Assembly: GCA_016841045.1 (NCBI GenBank)
Contig: JAENZX010000007.1
Location: forward strand, 96,871-160,870
Source of the DNA: Thermincola carboxydiphila
GTDB lineage: Bacteria > Bacillota > Thermincolia > Thermincolales > UBA2595
Direction of reading: 5' to 3'
Length of the DNA stretch: 64,000 bases
Positions within the stretch are counted from its first letter, which is position 1. Every line of letters begins with the position of its first letter. The notes below the pieces were generated by a model, which was given only the letters and a program-made list of their open reading frames with translations, was not told the origin of the DNA and did no database searches. Below are positions 1 through 9,084 of this stretch, in pieces. Position numbers and translations under genes: made by a program.

Positions 1-2
1 AC

Positions 3-74
3 CGTGAGGCCTGTTGTGTAACTATTATTACAGCCTGTAATGCTAATGACCGAAAAGAAGAAAGCAATTATTAA
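3..74 (+). CDS. Possible 3' end of a gene cut by the window start
   Basis: The third frame is open from the first bases of the window to a TAA at 72-74 and would encode 23 residues beginning REACCVTIITAC and ending EESNY. It has two cysteine positions close together and a charged tail, which could be the C-terminus of a protein whose body lies to the left. No family can be named from so little. The other forward frames stop earlier. It could equally be chance. Confidence 0.3.
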   Translation, partial: REACCVTIITACNANDRKEESNY

Positions 75-238
75 TAGCAACTTTAATCTTAATCTGTTTA
101 CTGGTTTGATCATAATATCACCTTCATTAACTTTTATCTAAAAGGATAGCAGATTTCAATCGGTTTGTACATGAATCAAACTTCATATTCACAATTGCTC
201 CCGCTTCAGAATATTTCTTAATAAGGGGGAGATGTTTG

Positions 239-1231
239 ATGAAATATAAGCGACATATTTTCTTAATGTACTGTGGACGAAACGCCGACGGAAATGAATA
301 CAGGAAATGGGACGCTGAAGAAACTAAAGCAGCGACAGTTTATTCTAATGACCAAGCTGCGGAAACTTTTTTTCCTGGTTTCCTGTTGCTGGGCATAAAA
401 TCTGGTCTGGGCGGTTCCCTTATTAACGGCTTTGGAAATCCCGGTTACAAAAAAGATTGGCTTAGATGGCTTGATGATATTTTTTTACCCGGGTTTAATC
501 TTGATGCTATTGCCGCCAATATAGAGAAATATAAACTGCCGCCGGTTGATATATGGATTTCGATTCCTTATCCTGATATGGAACAAAAAGACTTTGGACA
601 AGTTTATAGGCAATCATTAAATTTTGCTCACAACAAAGACCGTGAAATTGCTGTTAAATGGTGGCTGAATCGCTTTATATCCAAATGGGAAGAAGCTGTT
701 AAAAATCGTGGAAAAGATCGTTTCCTAAAATTGAGAGGATTTTACTGGGCACGTGAAAGTATGACTTTGAAAGACCGTCTGGTCCTTCCTAACATAATAT
801 CTTACTGTCGCTCTCTGGGCTTCGGGACTATTTGGATACCGTATTATACTGTTACACCATTTCTTAACCTTCAGAATCCAGGGTTTGATATTACTATTAT
901 ACAGCCCGGCTATTTACAAAATCAGAGGGTCGGGTGGAAAAGACTTTCTGCTGCCTATAACAGGGCAAATAAACACAGTGCAGGGATTGAGATTGAGCTT
1001 GATACAGCCGCTTTATATCAAAACTCAGCTGGGTTTAATAATGCTCTCGATTACCTTAACCGAGGCCTACCACAATTTGAAGGCTATATGTTTGATATGT
1101 ACATAGCATACTATACAGGGTACAAAACAATTGTTGCCCTACAGCAAAACAAAAACCCGCTTTATGATTATCTTTTCAGCTTTGTGCGGGGTTCTCTGCA
1201 AAAAGTCGATTATCCGGGAATCCGGTACTAA
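239..1231 (+). CDS. DUF4855 family protein
   Basis: This 330-residue protein matches the DUF4855 family of Firmicutes in overall pattern: an N-terminal MYCG segment, a central segment reading DIWISIPYPD, then FYWARES and later EIELDTAAL. The family has no established biochemical role that I know of; its alternating strand and helix pattern looks like a barrel of the glycoside-hydrolase type, which is inference. There is no signal peptide or membrane helix, so it is predicted cytoplasmic. I chose ATG 239 rather than the TTG at 236 because the AAGGGGGAG ribosome binding site at 222-230 sits at the better distance. It stands alone, with a DUF1540 gene about 85 bases downstream on the same strand. 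Confidence 0.8.
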   Translation: MKYKRHIFLMYCGRNADGNEYRKWDAEETKAATVYSNDQAAETFFPGFLLLGIKSGLGGSLINGFGNPGYKKDWLRWLDDIFLPGFNLDAIAANIEKYKLPPVDIWISIPYPDMEQKDFGQVYRQSLNFAHNKDREIAVKWWLNRFISKWEEAVKNRGKDRFLKLRGFYWARESMTLKDRLVLPNIISYCRSLGFGTIWIPYYTVTPFLNLQNPGFDITIIQPGYLQNQRVGWKRLSAAYNRANKHSAGIEIELDTAALYQNSAGFNNALDYLNRGLPQFEGYMFDMYIAYYTGYKTIVALQQNKNPLYDYLFSFVRGSLQKVDYPGIRY

Positions 1232-1316
1232 TTCACATAAATTTCCACGCATAGGATTGGAGCTTTAAATTAAACTATAAAAATGAAATGAAATACTATA
1301 TAAAGGAGATGTTACT

Positions 1317-1511
1317 ATGCCAGATGTAAACTGTACCGTAAATGACTGCAAGTACTGGACAAACAAAAACCTTTGTACTGCTCAGCAAATTGTAGTGCAA
1401 AGTGACGAAGCAGGTGGTTTCTCCCCTAATACTCAGTTAAGCCAGTTGTCGGCAACCCCTGCAAAAACCAAAGATGGCACCTGCTGCCAAACTTATCAGT
1501 CACAACAGTAG
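1317..1511 (+). CDS. DUF1540 domain protein
   Basis: A 64-residue cysteine-rich protein with the DUF1540 pattern: VNCTVNDCKYW near the start, a further cysteine in NLCTA, and a CC pair near the C-terminus. The spaced cysteines suggest metal binding; the function is unknown. DUF1540 proteins are common in spore-forming Firmicutes. A strong AAAGGAG precedes the ATG. A perfect 20-bp inverted repeat begins at the last base of the stop codon, so the transcript ends right after the gene. It may be co-transcribed with the DUF4855 gene upstream or have its own promoter in the 85-base gap. Confidence 0.85.
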   Translation: MPDVNCTVNDCKYWTNKNLCTAQQIVVQSDEAGGFSPNTQLSQLSATPAKTKDGTCCQTYQSQQ

Positions 1512-1553
1512 TAAACTAGAAAACTCCTGCCTCGCAGGAGTTTTCTAGTTTAC
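1511..1553 (+). terminator. Perfect 20-bp hairpin after the DUF1540 gene
   Basis: Bases 1511-1530 and 1534-1553 are perfect reverse complements around a 3-base loop. The descending arm holds TTTT, as expected for rho-independent termination. No gene faces it from the right, so it mainly serves the DUF1540 transcript. Confidence 0.8.
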
Positions 1554-1561
1554 TACAGACG

Positions 1562-1669
1562 CTATTTTTCTACAGGCCGCTCAGGTGACTTCTTCTGAGA
1601 ACCCTCGACAATCTCTTCAATCAGGTTTTCAGTGAGCTGAACACCAGCAGGGACGATAAAATTCCCTGA
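1562..1669 (-). pseudogene. Possible C-terminal remnant of a lost gene
   Basis: On the minus strand there are 35 open codons ending in a TAG at 1562-1564. They read SGNFIVPAG, then VQLTENLIEEIVE and a charged tail SPERPVEK. The amphipathic pattern and lysine/glutamate-rich end look like the C-terminus of a real protein. A TAA lies a codon or two upstream in frame and there is no start codon, so it cannot be a complete gene. The family is not recognisable. It may be the decayed 3' end of a deleted gene. Confidence 0.35.
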
Positions 1670-1792
1670 TTTTTATCTTTACCAAATAATAAAAATACTT
1701 GCATGGACTAATATCATTTAGTTTAAATAGCCAGCTATCTTTGATATTATAGTGTTAAAATATTTCTGATGATGTTAAAGGAGACTTTGAAA

Positions 1793-2161
1793 ATGACCAT
1801 AATGTTTAGAACTCTATCAATTATATGGATGGTTGCTATCTTCTTCCTTTCTTCCCTAACGCAAACAGACCTAAAACAATTGCCTAATGTCAGCGATATT
1901 CTTGCTCACGGTGCCGTTTACGGAATTCTTGGGGTACTGCTATATTTTTCTTTTAAAAACCGCCGTATTTTGAAGGCTGTTCTAATTTCGTTACTGTATG
2001 GAATAAGTGATGAAATTCATCAATCTTTTGTTCCCGGCAGAACACCCGAAGTCAAGGACTTGATAGTAGATACTGCTGCTGCACTACTTGCGGTTACATT
2101 TATACGTGTATTCTGCAGCCTAACATCAGGAAGTATTACCGGCGATAAGACAAATCATTAG
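1793..2161 (+). CDS. VanZ family membrane protein
   Basis: A small integral membrane protein with about four hydrophobic helices and the VanZ signatures: SDILAHGAVYGILG in the second helix region and SDEIHQSFVPGR before an acidic DLIVDTAAA helix. VanZ-type proteins give low-level teicoplanin resistance in enterococci, but most chromosomal homologues have no known role. An upstream ATG at 1769 is in frame, but AAAGGAG at 1777-1783 lies inside that extension and is ideally placed for ATG 1793, giving 122 residues. Its stop codon overlaps by four bases the stop codon of the convergent GGDEF/EAL gene. Confidence 0.85.
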   Translation: MTIMFRTLSIIWMVAIFFLSSLTQTDLKQLPNVSDILAHGAVYGILGVLLYFSFKNRRILKAVLISLLYGISDEIHQSFVPGRTPEVKDLIVDTAAALLAVTFIRVFCSLTSGSITGDKTNH

Positions 2162-5100
2162 GTCAGCCAGTTCTTTTGAAGCAGTATTTCAAGTTCAGCA
2201 GGAGGGACAGGCTTACTGAAATAGTAACCCTGCATTTTTTCACATTCTTTTTCAAGTAGGAACCTGAGCTGTTCAGAGGTTTCTACACCTTCAGCAATTA
2301 CATTGAGATTTAAATTCTTCGCCATTGCTATGATTGTGGTTACAATGGCCGCATCCTCAGAATTAATAAGAACATCCTTGATAAATGATTGATCTATTTT
2401 CAGAGTATTAATTGGAAAACATTTAAGATAATTTAGCGAGGAATAACCCGTACCAAAGTCATCTAAGGCAATCCTCACTCCCATATTTCTTAAATCTCCG
2501 AGAACCTGAACCGTATAATCTGCATCGTTCATAGTTACGCTTTCAGTGATTTCAACCTCCAGCAAATCAGGTCTCAATCCTGTCTCTTCCAGTACCTGAG
2601 AGACTAAATTCGTAAGGTCTTTCCTTCTGAACTGGTATGGACAAATATTAACACTAACTTTTATAGAAGGGAAACCGGCATCGTGCCAAGTTTTGATCTG
2701 GGAACAGGCTGTCCTGAGAACCCATTCACTAATAGGTACTATTAGCCCCGAATCTTCCGCCAGATGTATAAATTCTTCAGGCAATATAATTCCATGTTCC
2801 GGATGGTTCCATCGAATCAGGGCTTCCACACCTTCAATTCGCCCTGTAGCAATGTTAACCTGGGGCTGGTAATATAAAATAAAATCCATTTTGTCCAGAG
2901 ACTTTCGCAGCGAGTGTTCTAGCGCCAGACGTTCAACAATCTTGTTATTTAATTCGGCTGTAAAAAATCTATAACTATTCAAATCCTGTTCCTTAGCCTG
3001 ATACATAGCCATATCGGCATGCTTCATGAGGGATTCGGCATCTTGGCCATCCTGAGGAAACACAGCAATCCCTATACTGGCTGAAACATGGAATTGATGA
3101 CCGTTGACACTAAACGGCATCTGTATCGCATCAAGAATTTTTTTGGCGATTTTAGCGGCATCTTTAGGATCATTAATCCTTGGTACTATTACTGTAAATT
3201 CATCTCCACCAAGTCGGGCAATAGTATCACTTTGCCGTATGCATTTTGATAATCTGACTGCAACATCCTTTAGAAGGCTGTCACCCATCACATGACCCAT
3301 CATATCGTTAACCAGCTTGAATCTGTCCAGATCAAGAAACATAACTGCAAGCACTTCACCGTTGCGCTGAGCCTTGGCCAGCGCAACGTTTAACCGATCA
3401 AGAAAGAGTATCCTGTTGGGAAGTTGTGTTAAGGGGTCATAGTAGGCAAGCTGTGTTAACTGGTTCACCATCTGTCTCTTTTCTGAAACGTCATGGAATA
3501 CGAGAATCACACCAACAATCCTACCGTCCTTACTTCTTATAGGAGCAGCAGAATCTTCTATGGCAAACCTTTGACCATGACGATGGATCAAAACAGTGTG
3601 ATTGGCTAAGCCAACAATATTGCCTTTACTTAAACATTTATCAACAGGATTTTCTGCCGGGAGGCCTGTGTCCTCATTAACGATTTTAAATACCTCCATA
3701 AGTGGCAGGCCAATGGCTTCGTGGCTTTCCCATCCCGTCAGACCCTCAGCCACAGGGTTTAAATAGACTACTCTTCCCTCAGCATCAGTCGTGATTACAG
3801 CATCACCTATAGAGTGCAGAGTTACCTGGGCTCTCTCCTTCTCTTCCCAAATGGTATTTAAATAGTTAAGTTTCTGCATTGCAATCTCAACCTGCTTGGC
3901 CACAGCGCTGACAAACTGGAGTTCTTCACCGTTCCAGTCCCTGCGTTCTATAATTTGGTTAAAAGCGAGGATGTAATATCCCTCGTCATGAAACAAAAAT
4001 GGATACCAAATGAGACTTTTAATACCTACCTCATCATGCATAAAAGTAGCTATTCCATCTTCCTCCATACTGCAAGCCACTTTGTCGTGGTGACTCTCCA
4101 GCCAGGTTTGATATTTCAGTAGATATTCATTACTTTTAGTAAATTTGTTCAAATCCAGCTTTTCCCAGGGGCGCCGTTTTGTATTACGCTGATGGTACCA
4201 TTCACTCAAAATCTGAATCTGGCCTCTTCTTAGATTAATTTCAAATATCTTTGAAACATCAACATCAAGGGCCTCACCTACTATACTATTTGCCTTTTCG
4301 AGTATTGTCTTTGTATCATCACCAGAAGCAATAGCTCCGGCGACCCTATTTAGAGCATTAGAAAAGTGATATTGATTTTGCAGCTCCTTAAAATTCTGCT
4401 GTAAGATATCAGTCATTGACAAAAAACTATTTTTAAGGGAGCGGACCTCCAAAATATTATTCTGGGATATACAAATTTCAGTTTTTTCTAAGTTTAATCT
4501 TTCGGGTAGATTAGTAGCAAAAGAAGCCAGTTGAGAGAGTGGCCTGGTCATCCGACGACTGAAAACAGCTGAAAACCAGACAGACATAATAACAAGCACA
4601 AGCATCAAAGTAAGGCCTTTTATGCTAACAGTCATAAGCTTATTCTGGCTTGGAGCGACAGGAACCTCGACAATCAATGTCCATGGCACACCCTCAACCT
4701 TCTTTTCACTAACATAAAAAGAGTTTCCCCATTGGGTTGCTTTGTGTTTTCTATGATTATCTCCTGGGAACCATTGATATATTTGGGTGTTATATTTTCG
4801 TCTCTGGCCCTTTCTTTCCCTGTAAAAGTCTGTCATCTTCCCAACATCTTTCCGGGTACTGCTGATAACCATCCCGTTACTGTCCACCACTGTGGCATGA
4901 AAGCCTTTTTCGTAAGTGTTGATACTCAGAACTTTATCTATGTAACTTAAATCAAGAGCCCCTGAAACAATTCCATTGAACCTGCCGTTCGTAATAATCG
5001 GCATTGTCATAGTAACAAGGGGCTGTATAACTGCAGCCTTGCCCTTAAATACCGGTGTAACATATGGTTTTAAGGAGCTGCTGACTTTCTTAAAATAATC

Positions 5101-6006
5101 CCTATCAGAAAAGTCATAACCTATAGCCGACTTCCCATCAGGTTGAGTTTCCGGATATATGGCTATGCTTCTACCGTTCTTATCACACACAGATATTCCA
5201 ACAAACTGGGGAAAAGATTTATTTAGGCTCACTACATAATGTTGAAGCTCCTGCGTGGGCTCCATCTTATTATTAGAAGCATAATCGGCCAGCTCATTTA
5301 AAGGATTCCTATGTTGCTGCTGCCAAAAGGCCAGTTGGCTTTCAAACTCAATAGTCTGATGCTTAATATTAAATTCCAAATTCTCTTCCAGCTCAGCAAA
5401 TTCGTGCTGGCTCTGAATTAAGAGAACCATCAGAGAAGGAATCAATACAAGACCTACAAAAACACCAAATAAAGTATTATAATACGATACCAATGTTTCG
5501 GACTTTTGTTCCTTAAGCTTCTTGAAAAACGGCAAATACGTTAGTATTAGGCTGGCAATCAAACTGTTGAGTACACCGTTAACAACTAATTTTAGAAGTA
5601 TAAGTGCAACTAATTGTACCTGTATTCCCAGTATTACCTTATTAATTAGAAAACCCAGAGGGATACCGCAAAATAGCCAGAAGATACCGTCAACAAAGAG
5701 CAGATCAAAATTCCTCCGCTTTAGTACTAAACCAACAAATAATGCCTCCAGAGTAAACAACACTATACTAAAGGGTTGATATGCAAAGTAAGTATATAAA
5801 GTTCCAATAAGAGCTACAGCCATTCCCCACATAGGACCGTAAAGTCGGACTGCAATTAAGACACCGATGCTCCCGAAAATAAAGTAAACTCCAGGAATTA
5901 GCGTAATGCTAAAATAATTCCCGACAATTGCGGCAATCATGAGAATAAAAACTACCAGGAACGATTTTAACGATTTCAGGGGACTCTCAGGGGTTAAAAA
6001 GTACAT
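2158..6006 (-). CDS. Membrane sensor GGDEF/EAL protein (Cache-HAMP-GAF-PAS)
   Basis: A very large c-di-GMP signalling protein of about 1280 residues. In order: an N-terminal block of about six membrane helices (1-210), an extracytoplasmic Cache-like sensor (about 230-430, with YDFSDRDYF), a membrane helix and HAMP linker (about 460-530), a GAF-like region (about 550-700), a PAS domain (about 725-845, with DAVITTDAEGRVVYLNP), GGDEF (motif RLGGDEF near 933) and EAL (EALIRW near 1061, DDFGTGYSSL, IAEGVET). Both catalytic signatures are intact, so it could make and degrade c-di-GMP, or one domain may regulate the other. The longest frame starts at 6033, but GGAGG at 6012-6016 fits ATG 6006. It is monocistronic and converges on the VanZ-like gene. 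Confidence 0.92.
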   Translation of the reverse strand: MYFLTPESPLKSLKSFLVVFILMIAAIVGNYFSITLIPGVYFIFGSIGVLIAVRLYGPMWGMAVALIGTLYTYFAYQPFSIVLFTLEALFVGLVLKRRNFDLLFVDGIFWLFCGIPLGFLINKVILGIQVQLVALILLKLVVNGVLNSLIASLILTYLPFFKKLKEQKSETLVSYYNTLFGVFVGLVLIPSLMVLLIQSQHEFAELEENLEFNIKHQTIEFESQLAFWQQQHRNPLNELADYASNNKMEPTQELQHYVVSLNKSFPQFVGISVCDKNGRSIAIYPETQPDGKSAIGYDFSDRDYFKKVSSSLKPYVTPVFKGKAAVIQPLVTMTMPIITNGRFNGIVSGALDLSYIDKVLSINTYEKGFHATVVDSNGMVISSTRKDVGKMTDFYRERKGQRRKYNTQIYQWFPGDNHRKHKATQWGNSFYVSEKKVEGVPWTLIVEVPVAPSQNKLMTVSIKGLTLMLVLVIMSVWFSAVFSRRMTRPLSQLASFATNLPERLNLEKTEICISQNNILEVRSLKNSFLSMTDILQQNFKELQNQYHFSNALNRVAGAIASGDDTKTILEKANSIVGEALDVDVSKIFEINLRRGQIQILSEWYHQRNTKRRPWEKLDLNKFTKSNEYLLKYQTWLESHHDKVACSMEEDGIATFMHDEVGIKSLIWYPFLFHDEGYYILAFNQIIERRDWNGEELQFVSAVAKQVEIAMQKLNYLNTIWEEKERAQVTLHSIGDAVITTDAEGRVVYLNPVAEGLTGWESHEAIGLPLMEVFKIVNEDTGLPAENPVDKCLSKGNIVGLANHTVLIHRHGQRFAIEDSAAPIRSKDGRIVGVILVFHDVSEKRQMVNQLTQLAYYDPLTQLPNRILFLDRLNVALAKAQRNGEVLAVMFLDLDRFKLVNDMMGHVMGDSLLKDVAVRLSKCIRQSDTIARLGGDEFTVIVPRINDPKDAAKIAKKILDAIQMPFSVNGHQFHVSASIGIAVFPQDGQDAESLMKHADMAMYQAKEQDLNSYRFFTAELNNKIVERLALEHSLRKSLDKMDFILYYQPQVNIATGRIEGVEALIRWNHPEHGIILPEEFIHLAEDSGLIVPISEWVLRTACSQIKTWHDAGFPSIKVSVNICPYQFRRKDLTNLVSQVLEETGLRPDLLEVEITESVTMNDADYTVQVLGDLRNMGVRIALDDFGTGYSSLNYLKCFPINTLKIDQSFIKDVLINSEDAAIVTTIIAMAKNLNLNVIAEGVETSEQLRFLLEKECEKMQGYYFSKPVPPAELEILLQKNWLT

Positions 6007-6133
6007 ACGAACCTCCATAATACCAAAAACCATTATTAAGAGTTTATCACTTATTAGCTGATTATTTCTCTGCTTTTCTTATTCAATTCGACAATTTGCA
6101 GGTTTTCCCTTCGCAAACAACAAATTTCCACAA

Positions 6134-6169
6134 CAAAAAAATTCAGGAAGTTCAAAAGAACTCCCTGAA
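6134..6169 (-). terminator. Terminator of the prenyltransferase-like gene
   Basis: Bases 6142-6169 form the stem TTCAGG-AGTTC / GAACT-CCTGAA with a short loop. On the minus strand it is followed by seven T (A-run 6134-6140). It lies just downstream of the 6183-6851 gene. Confidence 0.85.
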
Positions 6170-6182
6170 TCCATCTTAAAGT

Positions 6183-6851
6183 TTATCCACCTAATGTAAC
6201 GTCCTGACTTTCATACCACTTCAGTGCCTCAAAAAAGTGTTCAGCTTTAAAGTCAGGCCAGTAATCTTCGACTATGTAAAAATCAGAATATATCGACTGT
6301 ACAGGTAGGAAACCGCTTAACCTTCTGCGTCCGCCCCATCGAATTATCAGGTCAATCCGCGAAACATCTGATGACGCAATAGCCATTTGTATGGCCCGCT
6401 TCCCGCTCCTGTTATCGGTTTTTGACATCCCATGCCTTAAATCCCACTGCCAGCCGTAATTTACTAGGAAATTTATTTTAATAAGACCTCTACCGAACTT
6501 TATCCTTTTAGTATAGGGTAAAAGTTCCGGAGGGAAGGATGATGACGCTGCATCGCCAATAACCCTTAGTGATGCATCATGCCCGGCGAGACTTCTAACA
6601 GCGTCAATACATGCTTTTTTAAAGGCATCCTTCTGGGGTTCAGGCCTCTTGGTGTTATCCTGAGTAAAACCGTAAAAGGTCAATTCCTTGACACCTAATG
6701 CAAGGCAAAGGTGGTATAATTGCATGCCAGGAGCTATTCCAAACTCATAGCCACGGTCACGGGTCATACCTTTTCCCTCAGCCCACCTTCTGTTTCCATC
6801 TGGAATAATTCCTATATGTTCAGGAACACGTTTAAAATGCGGCAGATTCAA
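6183..6851 (-). CDS. Cis-prenyltransferase (undecaprenyl diphosphate synthase family)
   Basis: The 222-residue protein carries the UppS family hallmarks: PDGNRRWA with the catalytic-type Asp18, FYGFTQDNTKRP (compare ENWKRP), NYGWQWDL, and a C-terminal RWGGRRRLSGFL segment near 171-182. It should condense isopentenyl diphosphate with an allylic diphosphate in the cytoplasm. It differs from housekeeping UppS: it is about 30 residues shorter, has DGNRRW instead of DGNGRW, and has Arg where the family usually has the Glu of RTSGExRLS, which helps bind magnesium and substrate. It is therefore probably a paralogue with another chain length or substrate, or reduced activity. CobS follows upstream on the same strand; its own terminator lies downstream. 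Confidence 0.82.
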   Translation of the reverse strand: MNLPHFKRVPEHIGIIPDGNRRWAEGKGMTRDRGYEFGIAPGMQLYHLCLALGVKELTFYGFTQDNTKRPEPQKDAFKKACIDAVRSLAGHDASLRVIGDAASSSFPPELLPYTKRIKFGRGLIKINFLVNYGWQWDLRHGMSKTDNRSGKRAIQMAIASSDVSRIDLIIRWGGRRRLSGFLPVQSIYSDFYIVEDYWPDFKAEHFFEALKWYESQDVTLGG

Positions 6852-6955
6852 AGTGATACTCTCCCATTCTGGTTATTGTACGATTAGTATTTATCAAATA
6901 TATAAAACTTATACTAATCTACTGCCGCATAGGTCACTTTATTTTGTTTAATGTC

Positions 6956-7723
6956 TTAACTTCCCAGTACTATGAGTATCATGACCAGGGCAATTATTTC
7001 AGCCATCTCAGTCATAGCCCCGTATGTATCCCCGGTTAAGCCTCCTATTTTACGGGCAATGTAACGTCCTATTAAGATAATCGCCGCCAGAGTACCCAGA
7101 ATAACATTCAGCCACTCCAAAATACTTAATCCTGGAGAACTATTAAAGCCCACTGAAGCAGCAGTTACGGTACCCAAAACGGTAGCCGATGCCCAAAACA
7201 ACTCCCGCCGACCGACTTTGTCTGCAAAGCCTCCAGTTCCTCCCTCTTTGCGTGCATAAGGATAAACTGCAGCTCCAAATACCTGAGCCCACCGCCCCAA
7301 AACCGGGATTAGTATTAAAGTGACTATTTTAACTGATTCAGGCAATTGCATAAGCATTACAAATCTTGCCAGAATGTCAAATACCCCTGCAGCGACACCA
7401 TGAGAACCTACCCGGCTGTCCTTCATGATATCCAGTATTTTCTCCCTGGGCCTTCCGCTGAAGATTCCGTCTACAGTATCCATCAAACCATCACCATGCA
7501 TATTACCCGTAACCATTACCATAAAAAGAACAATAAATAAATCACATACAGGTCGAGGAAGAACCATAGAAATAATTGAATAAATCAACGCAGCTAATAC
7601 CCCAAGAATAAGACCGACTAAGGGAAACCATGCCATAGATCGCGCAAGATTTAATTCATCAACTTTACCGCGAACAGTTATTGGTATCATTGTTAAAAAT
7701 TGAACAGCCAATAAAAATTCCAA
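6956..7723 (-). CDS. cobS: Adenosylcobinamide-GDP ribazoletransferase
   Basis: Integral membrane enzyme joining adenosylcobinamide-GDP and alpha-ribazole (or its phosphate) in the last steps of cobalamin synthesis. The sequence has the family motifs FLTMIPI near the N-terminus, GDGLMDTVDGIFSGR in the middle followed by MKDSRVGSHG, and several hydrophobic helices. The longest frame starts at 7813, but GGAGGTG at 7730-7736 fits the TTG at 7723, giving 255 residues, the normal CobS length. The extension would overlap the BsuPI-domain gene. No other cobalamin gene or cobalamin riboswitch is seen here, so this is a detached pathway gene or part of salvage. Confidence 0.93.
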   Translation of the reverse strand: MEFLLAVQFLTMIPITVRGKVDELNLARSMAWFPLVGLILGVLAALIYSIISMVLPRPVCDLFIVLFMVMVTGNMHGDGLMDTVDGIFSGRPREKILDIMKDSRVGSHGVAAGVFDILARFVMLMQLPESVKIVTLILIPVLGRWAQVFGAAVYPYARKEGGTGGFADKVGRRELFWASATVLGTVTAASVGFNSSPGLSILEWLNVILGTLAAIILIGRYIARKIGGLTGDTYGAMTEMAEIIALVMILIVLGS

Positions 7724-7769
7724 AAGGTACACCTCCGCTGATTTATTGTATTGAAATATTTTAGGGTTG

Positions 7770-8171
7770 TCAACCTGCGACGGAAATAACAACAGACGGT
7801 CCAGGGAAAGCATTTGTTTGGGTAGAAGTATTCAAGCCATATACCCTGTACATACCAGGTTGAACCCTGCTTCCTTCCGAATTTTCCTGGGGCCACGTTT
7901 CCACATAAGAACGTGACTGGCCGGGATACAGAGTAATGGTGTCCACTACGGGAACAAAAACCCTGTCTGCAGACCATCTCCAAACTTCTCCTGAGAAATC
8001 GGTAACAATAAAATCGTATCGTTGTGAAGTAGGATATGTAAAAGTTATGGGAGATGGAGATATATTAAGTTTAAACAGTGATATGCGAACAGGTTCCCCC
8101 CTGCTATAAAAACTTTTATCTGTGCTTAATACTGTTAGTAAACCTCCTCTTTGTATAAACGCAAATGCCAT
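7770..8171 (-). CDS. BsuPI domain protein
   Basis: A protein of about 133 residues matching the BsuPI domain, named after the intracellular proteinase inhibitor of Bacillus subtilis. It shows the beta-sandwich pattern: LTVLSTDKSFYSRGEPV, then FTYPTSQRYDFIVTD, VWRWSADRVF, and a PGQSRSYVETW strand before PGMYRVYG. No signal peptide is seen. The frame is open to 8249; a GGGGGG run at 8182-8187 best fits ATG 8171, with ATG 8180 too close. The role may be protease inhibition or simply protein binding. A terminator separates it from the MerR gene upstream on the same strand, and cobS lies downstream. Confidence 0.8.
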   Translation of the reverse strand: MAFAFIQRGGLLTVLSTDKSFYSRGEPVRISLFKLNISPSPITFTYPTSQRYDFIVTDFSGEVWRWSADRVFVPVVDTITLYPGQSRSYVETWPQENSEGSRVQPGMYRVYGLNTSTQTNAFPGPSVVISVAG

Positions 8172-8236
8172 TGTATTCATTCCCCCCAACACTCTTTTTA
8201 TTATAATATGTGTTCCGGGACAATGATGACATAGAA

Positions 8237-8267
8237 AAAGCAGGGGCACTATGGTCCTTGCCCCTAC
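8237..8267 (-). terminator. Terminator after the MerR/TipAS gene
   Basis: AGGGGC and GCCCCT arms around ACTATGGTCCTT form a stable hairpin. On the minus strand it is followed by GCTTTTTC. It sits between the MerR-type gene and the BsuPI gene, so the two are probably separate transcripts. Confidence 0.75.
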
Positions 8268-8294
8268 TCAAATATACAAACCTAAACAATAAAC

Positions 8295-9062
8295 TTATTT
8301 AGTTCTAGTTCCGGTATAGATGAGAATAGCTTCTCTTAAAAATGCTGCTGTGCCAGGTTGTTTTTCGTCATAGTAGGCTGTGAATCTCTCATCATCTACA
8401 TACATCTGAGCAACACCTGCATGCGCTTCTTTGGTATAACTATCCCAAAAATAGCACAGCCACTGACGATGTAAATCTGCAGCTTTTTGTGCCAATTCAC
8501 CGGCAGGTTCACCGGTTTTGAAGGCCTCATGCAGCGTTTCCTTAATCTTGGCAGCAAGCCTCGTAACCTCGTCATATTGTTCCTGCGACATACCCATAAC
8601 TTTTTCATTGGATTTATTAACAGCCTCTTCTCCATATTTTCCCCTAACTTCCCGGCCATATTTTCTTTCATTATCATCAACTAGCTTTTGTTTAAAACCT
8701 TCGAACTTTTCTTTATCAGTCATTGTAGTTCTCCTCTCTTTAAACGCTATGGTTTTATTAACATTAGCAATTAACCTGTCTAATTGATCTCTTTTTTCAA
8801 GAAGATTTTCGCGATGATTCCTCAATGCACTAATGACATCAAAAGACGGCGCAGTTATAATCTCCTTTATTTTTTCCAGACTCACGCCCAACTCCCTATA
8901 AAAAAGTATTTGCTGTAACATGTCAACCTCTGATTGGCCATAAATACGATATCCTGAAGGATTGATTCTGGCTGGCTTGAGAATCCCGATTTCATCATAA
9001 TATCTCAGCGTTCTGCTACTTATACCGGCAATTTTACTAAGTTTTTGCACTGTATATTCCAT
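8295..9062 (-). CDS. MerR family regulator with TipAS ligand domain
   Basis: A 255-residue activator of the TipA/Mta type. Residues 1-70 are a MerR winged helix (YTVQKLSKIAGISSRTLRYYDEIG), about 75-110 a coiled coil that sets dimer spacing, and about 115-250 a TipAS antibiotic-recognition domain (KYGEEAVNKS, HRQWLCYFW, YVDDERFTAYYD). TipAS domains bind thiopeptides and other hydrophobic compounds and trigger activation at promoters with long spacers. Just upstream is exactly such a promoter, so the gene very likely activates itself. No efflux gene adjoins on the same strand; any other target is elsewhere. A strong GAGGAGGT precedes the ATG. Confidence 0.93.
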   Translation of the reverse strand: MEYTVQKLSKIAGISSRTLRYYDEIGILKPARINPSGYRIYGQSEVDMLQQILFYRELGVSLEKIKEIITAPSFDVISALRNHRENLLEKRDQLDRLIANVNKTIAFKERRTTMTDKEKFEGFKQKLVDDNERKYGREVRGKYGEEAVNKSNEKVMGMSQEQYDEVTRLAAKIKETLHEAFKTGEPAGELAQKAADLHRQWLCYFWDSYTKEAHAGVAQMYVDDERFTAYYDEKQPGTAAFLREAILIYTGTRTK

Positions 9063-9084
9063 AGGTGTACCTCCTCATGAGATT

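Noticed and set aside
7724..7813. N-terminal extension of CobS
   Set aside because: The ribosome binding site is inside it and it would overlap the BsuPI gene; CobS length fits TTG 7723.
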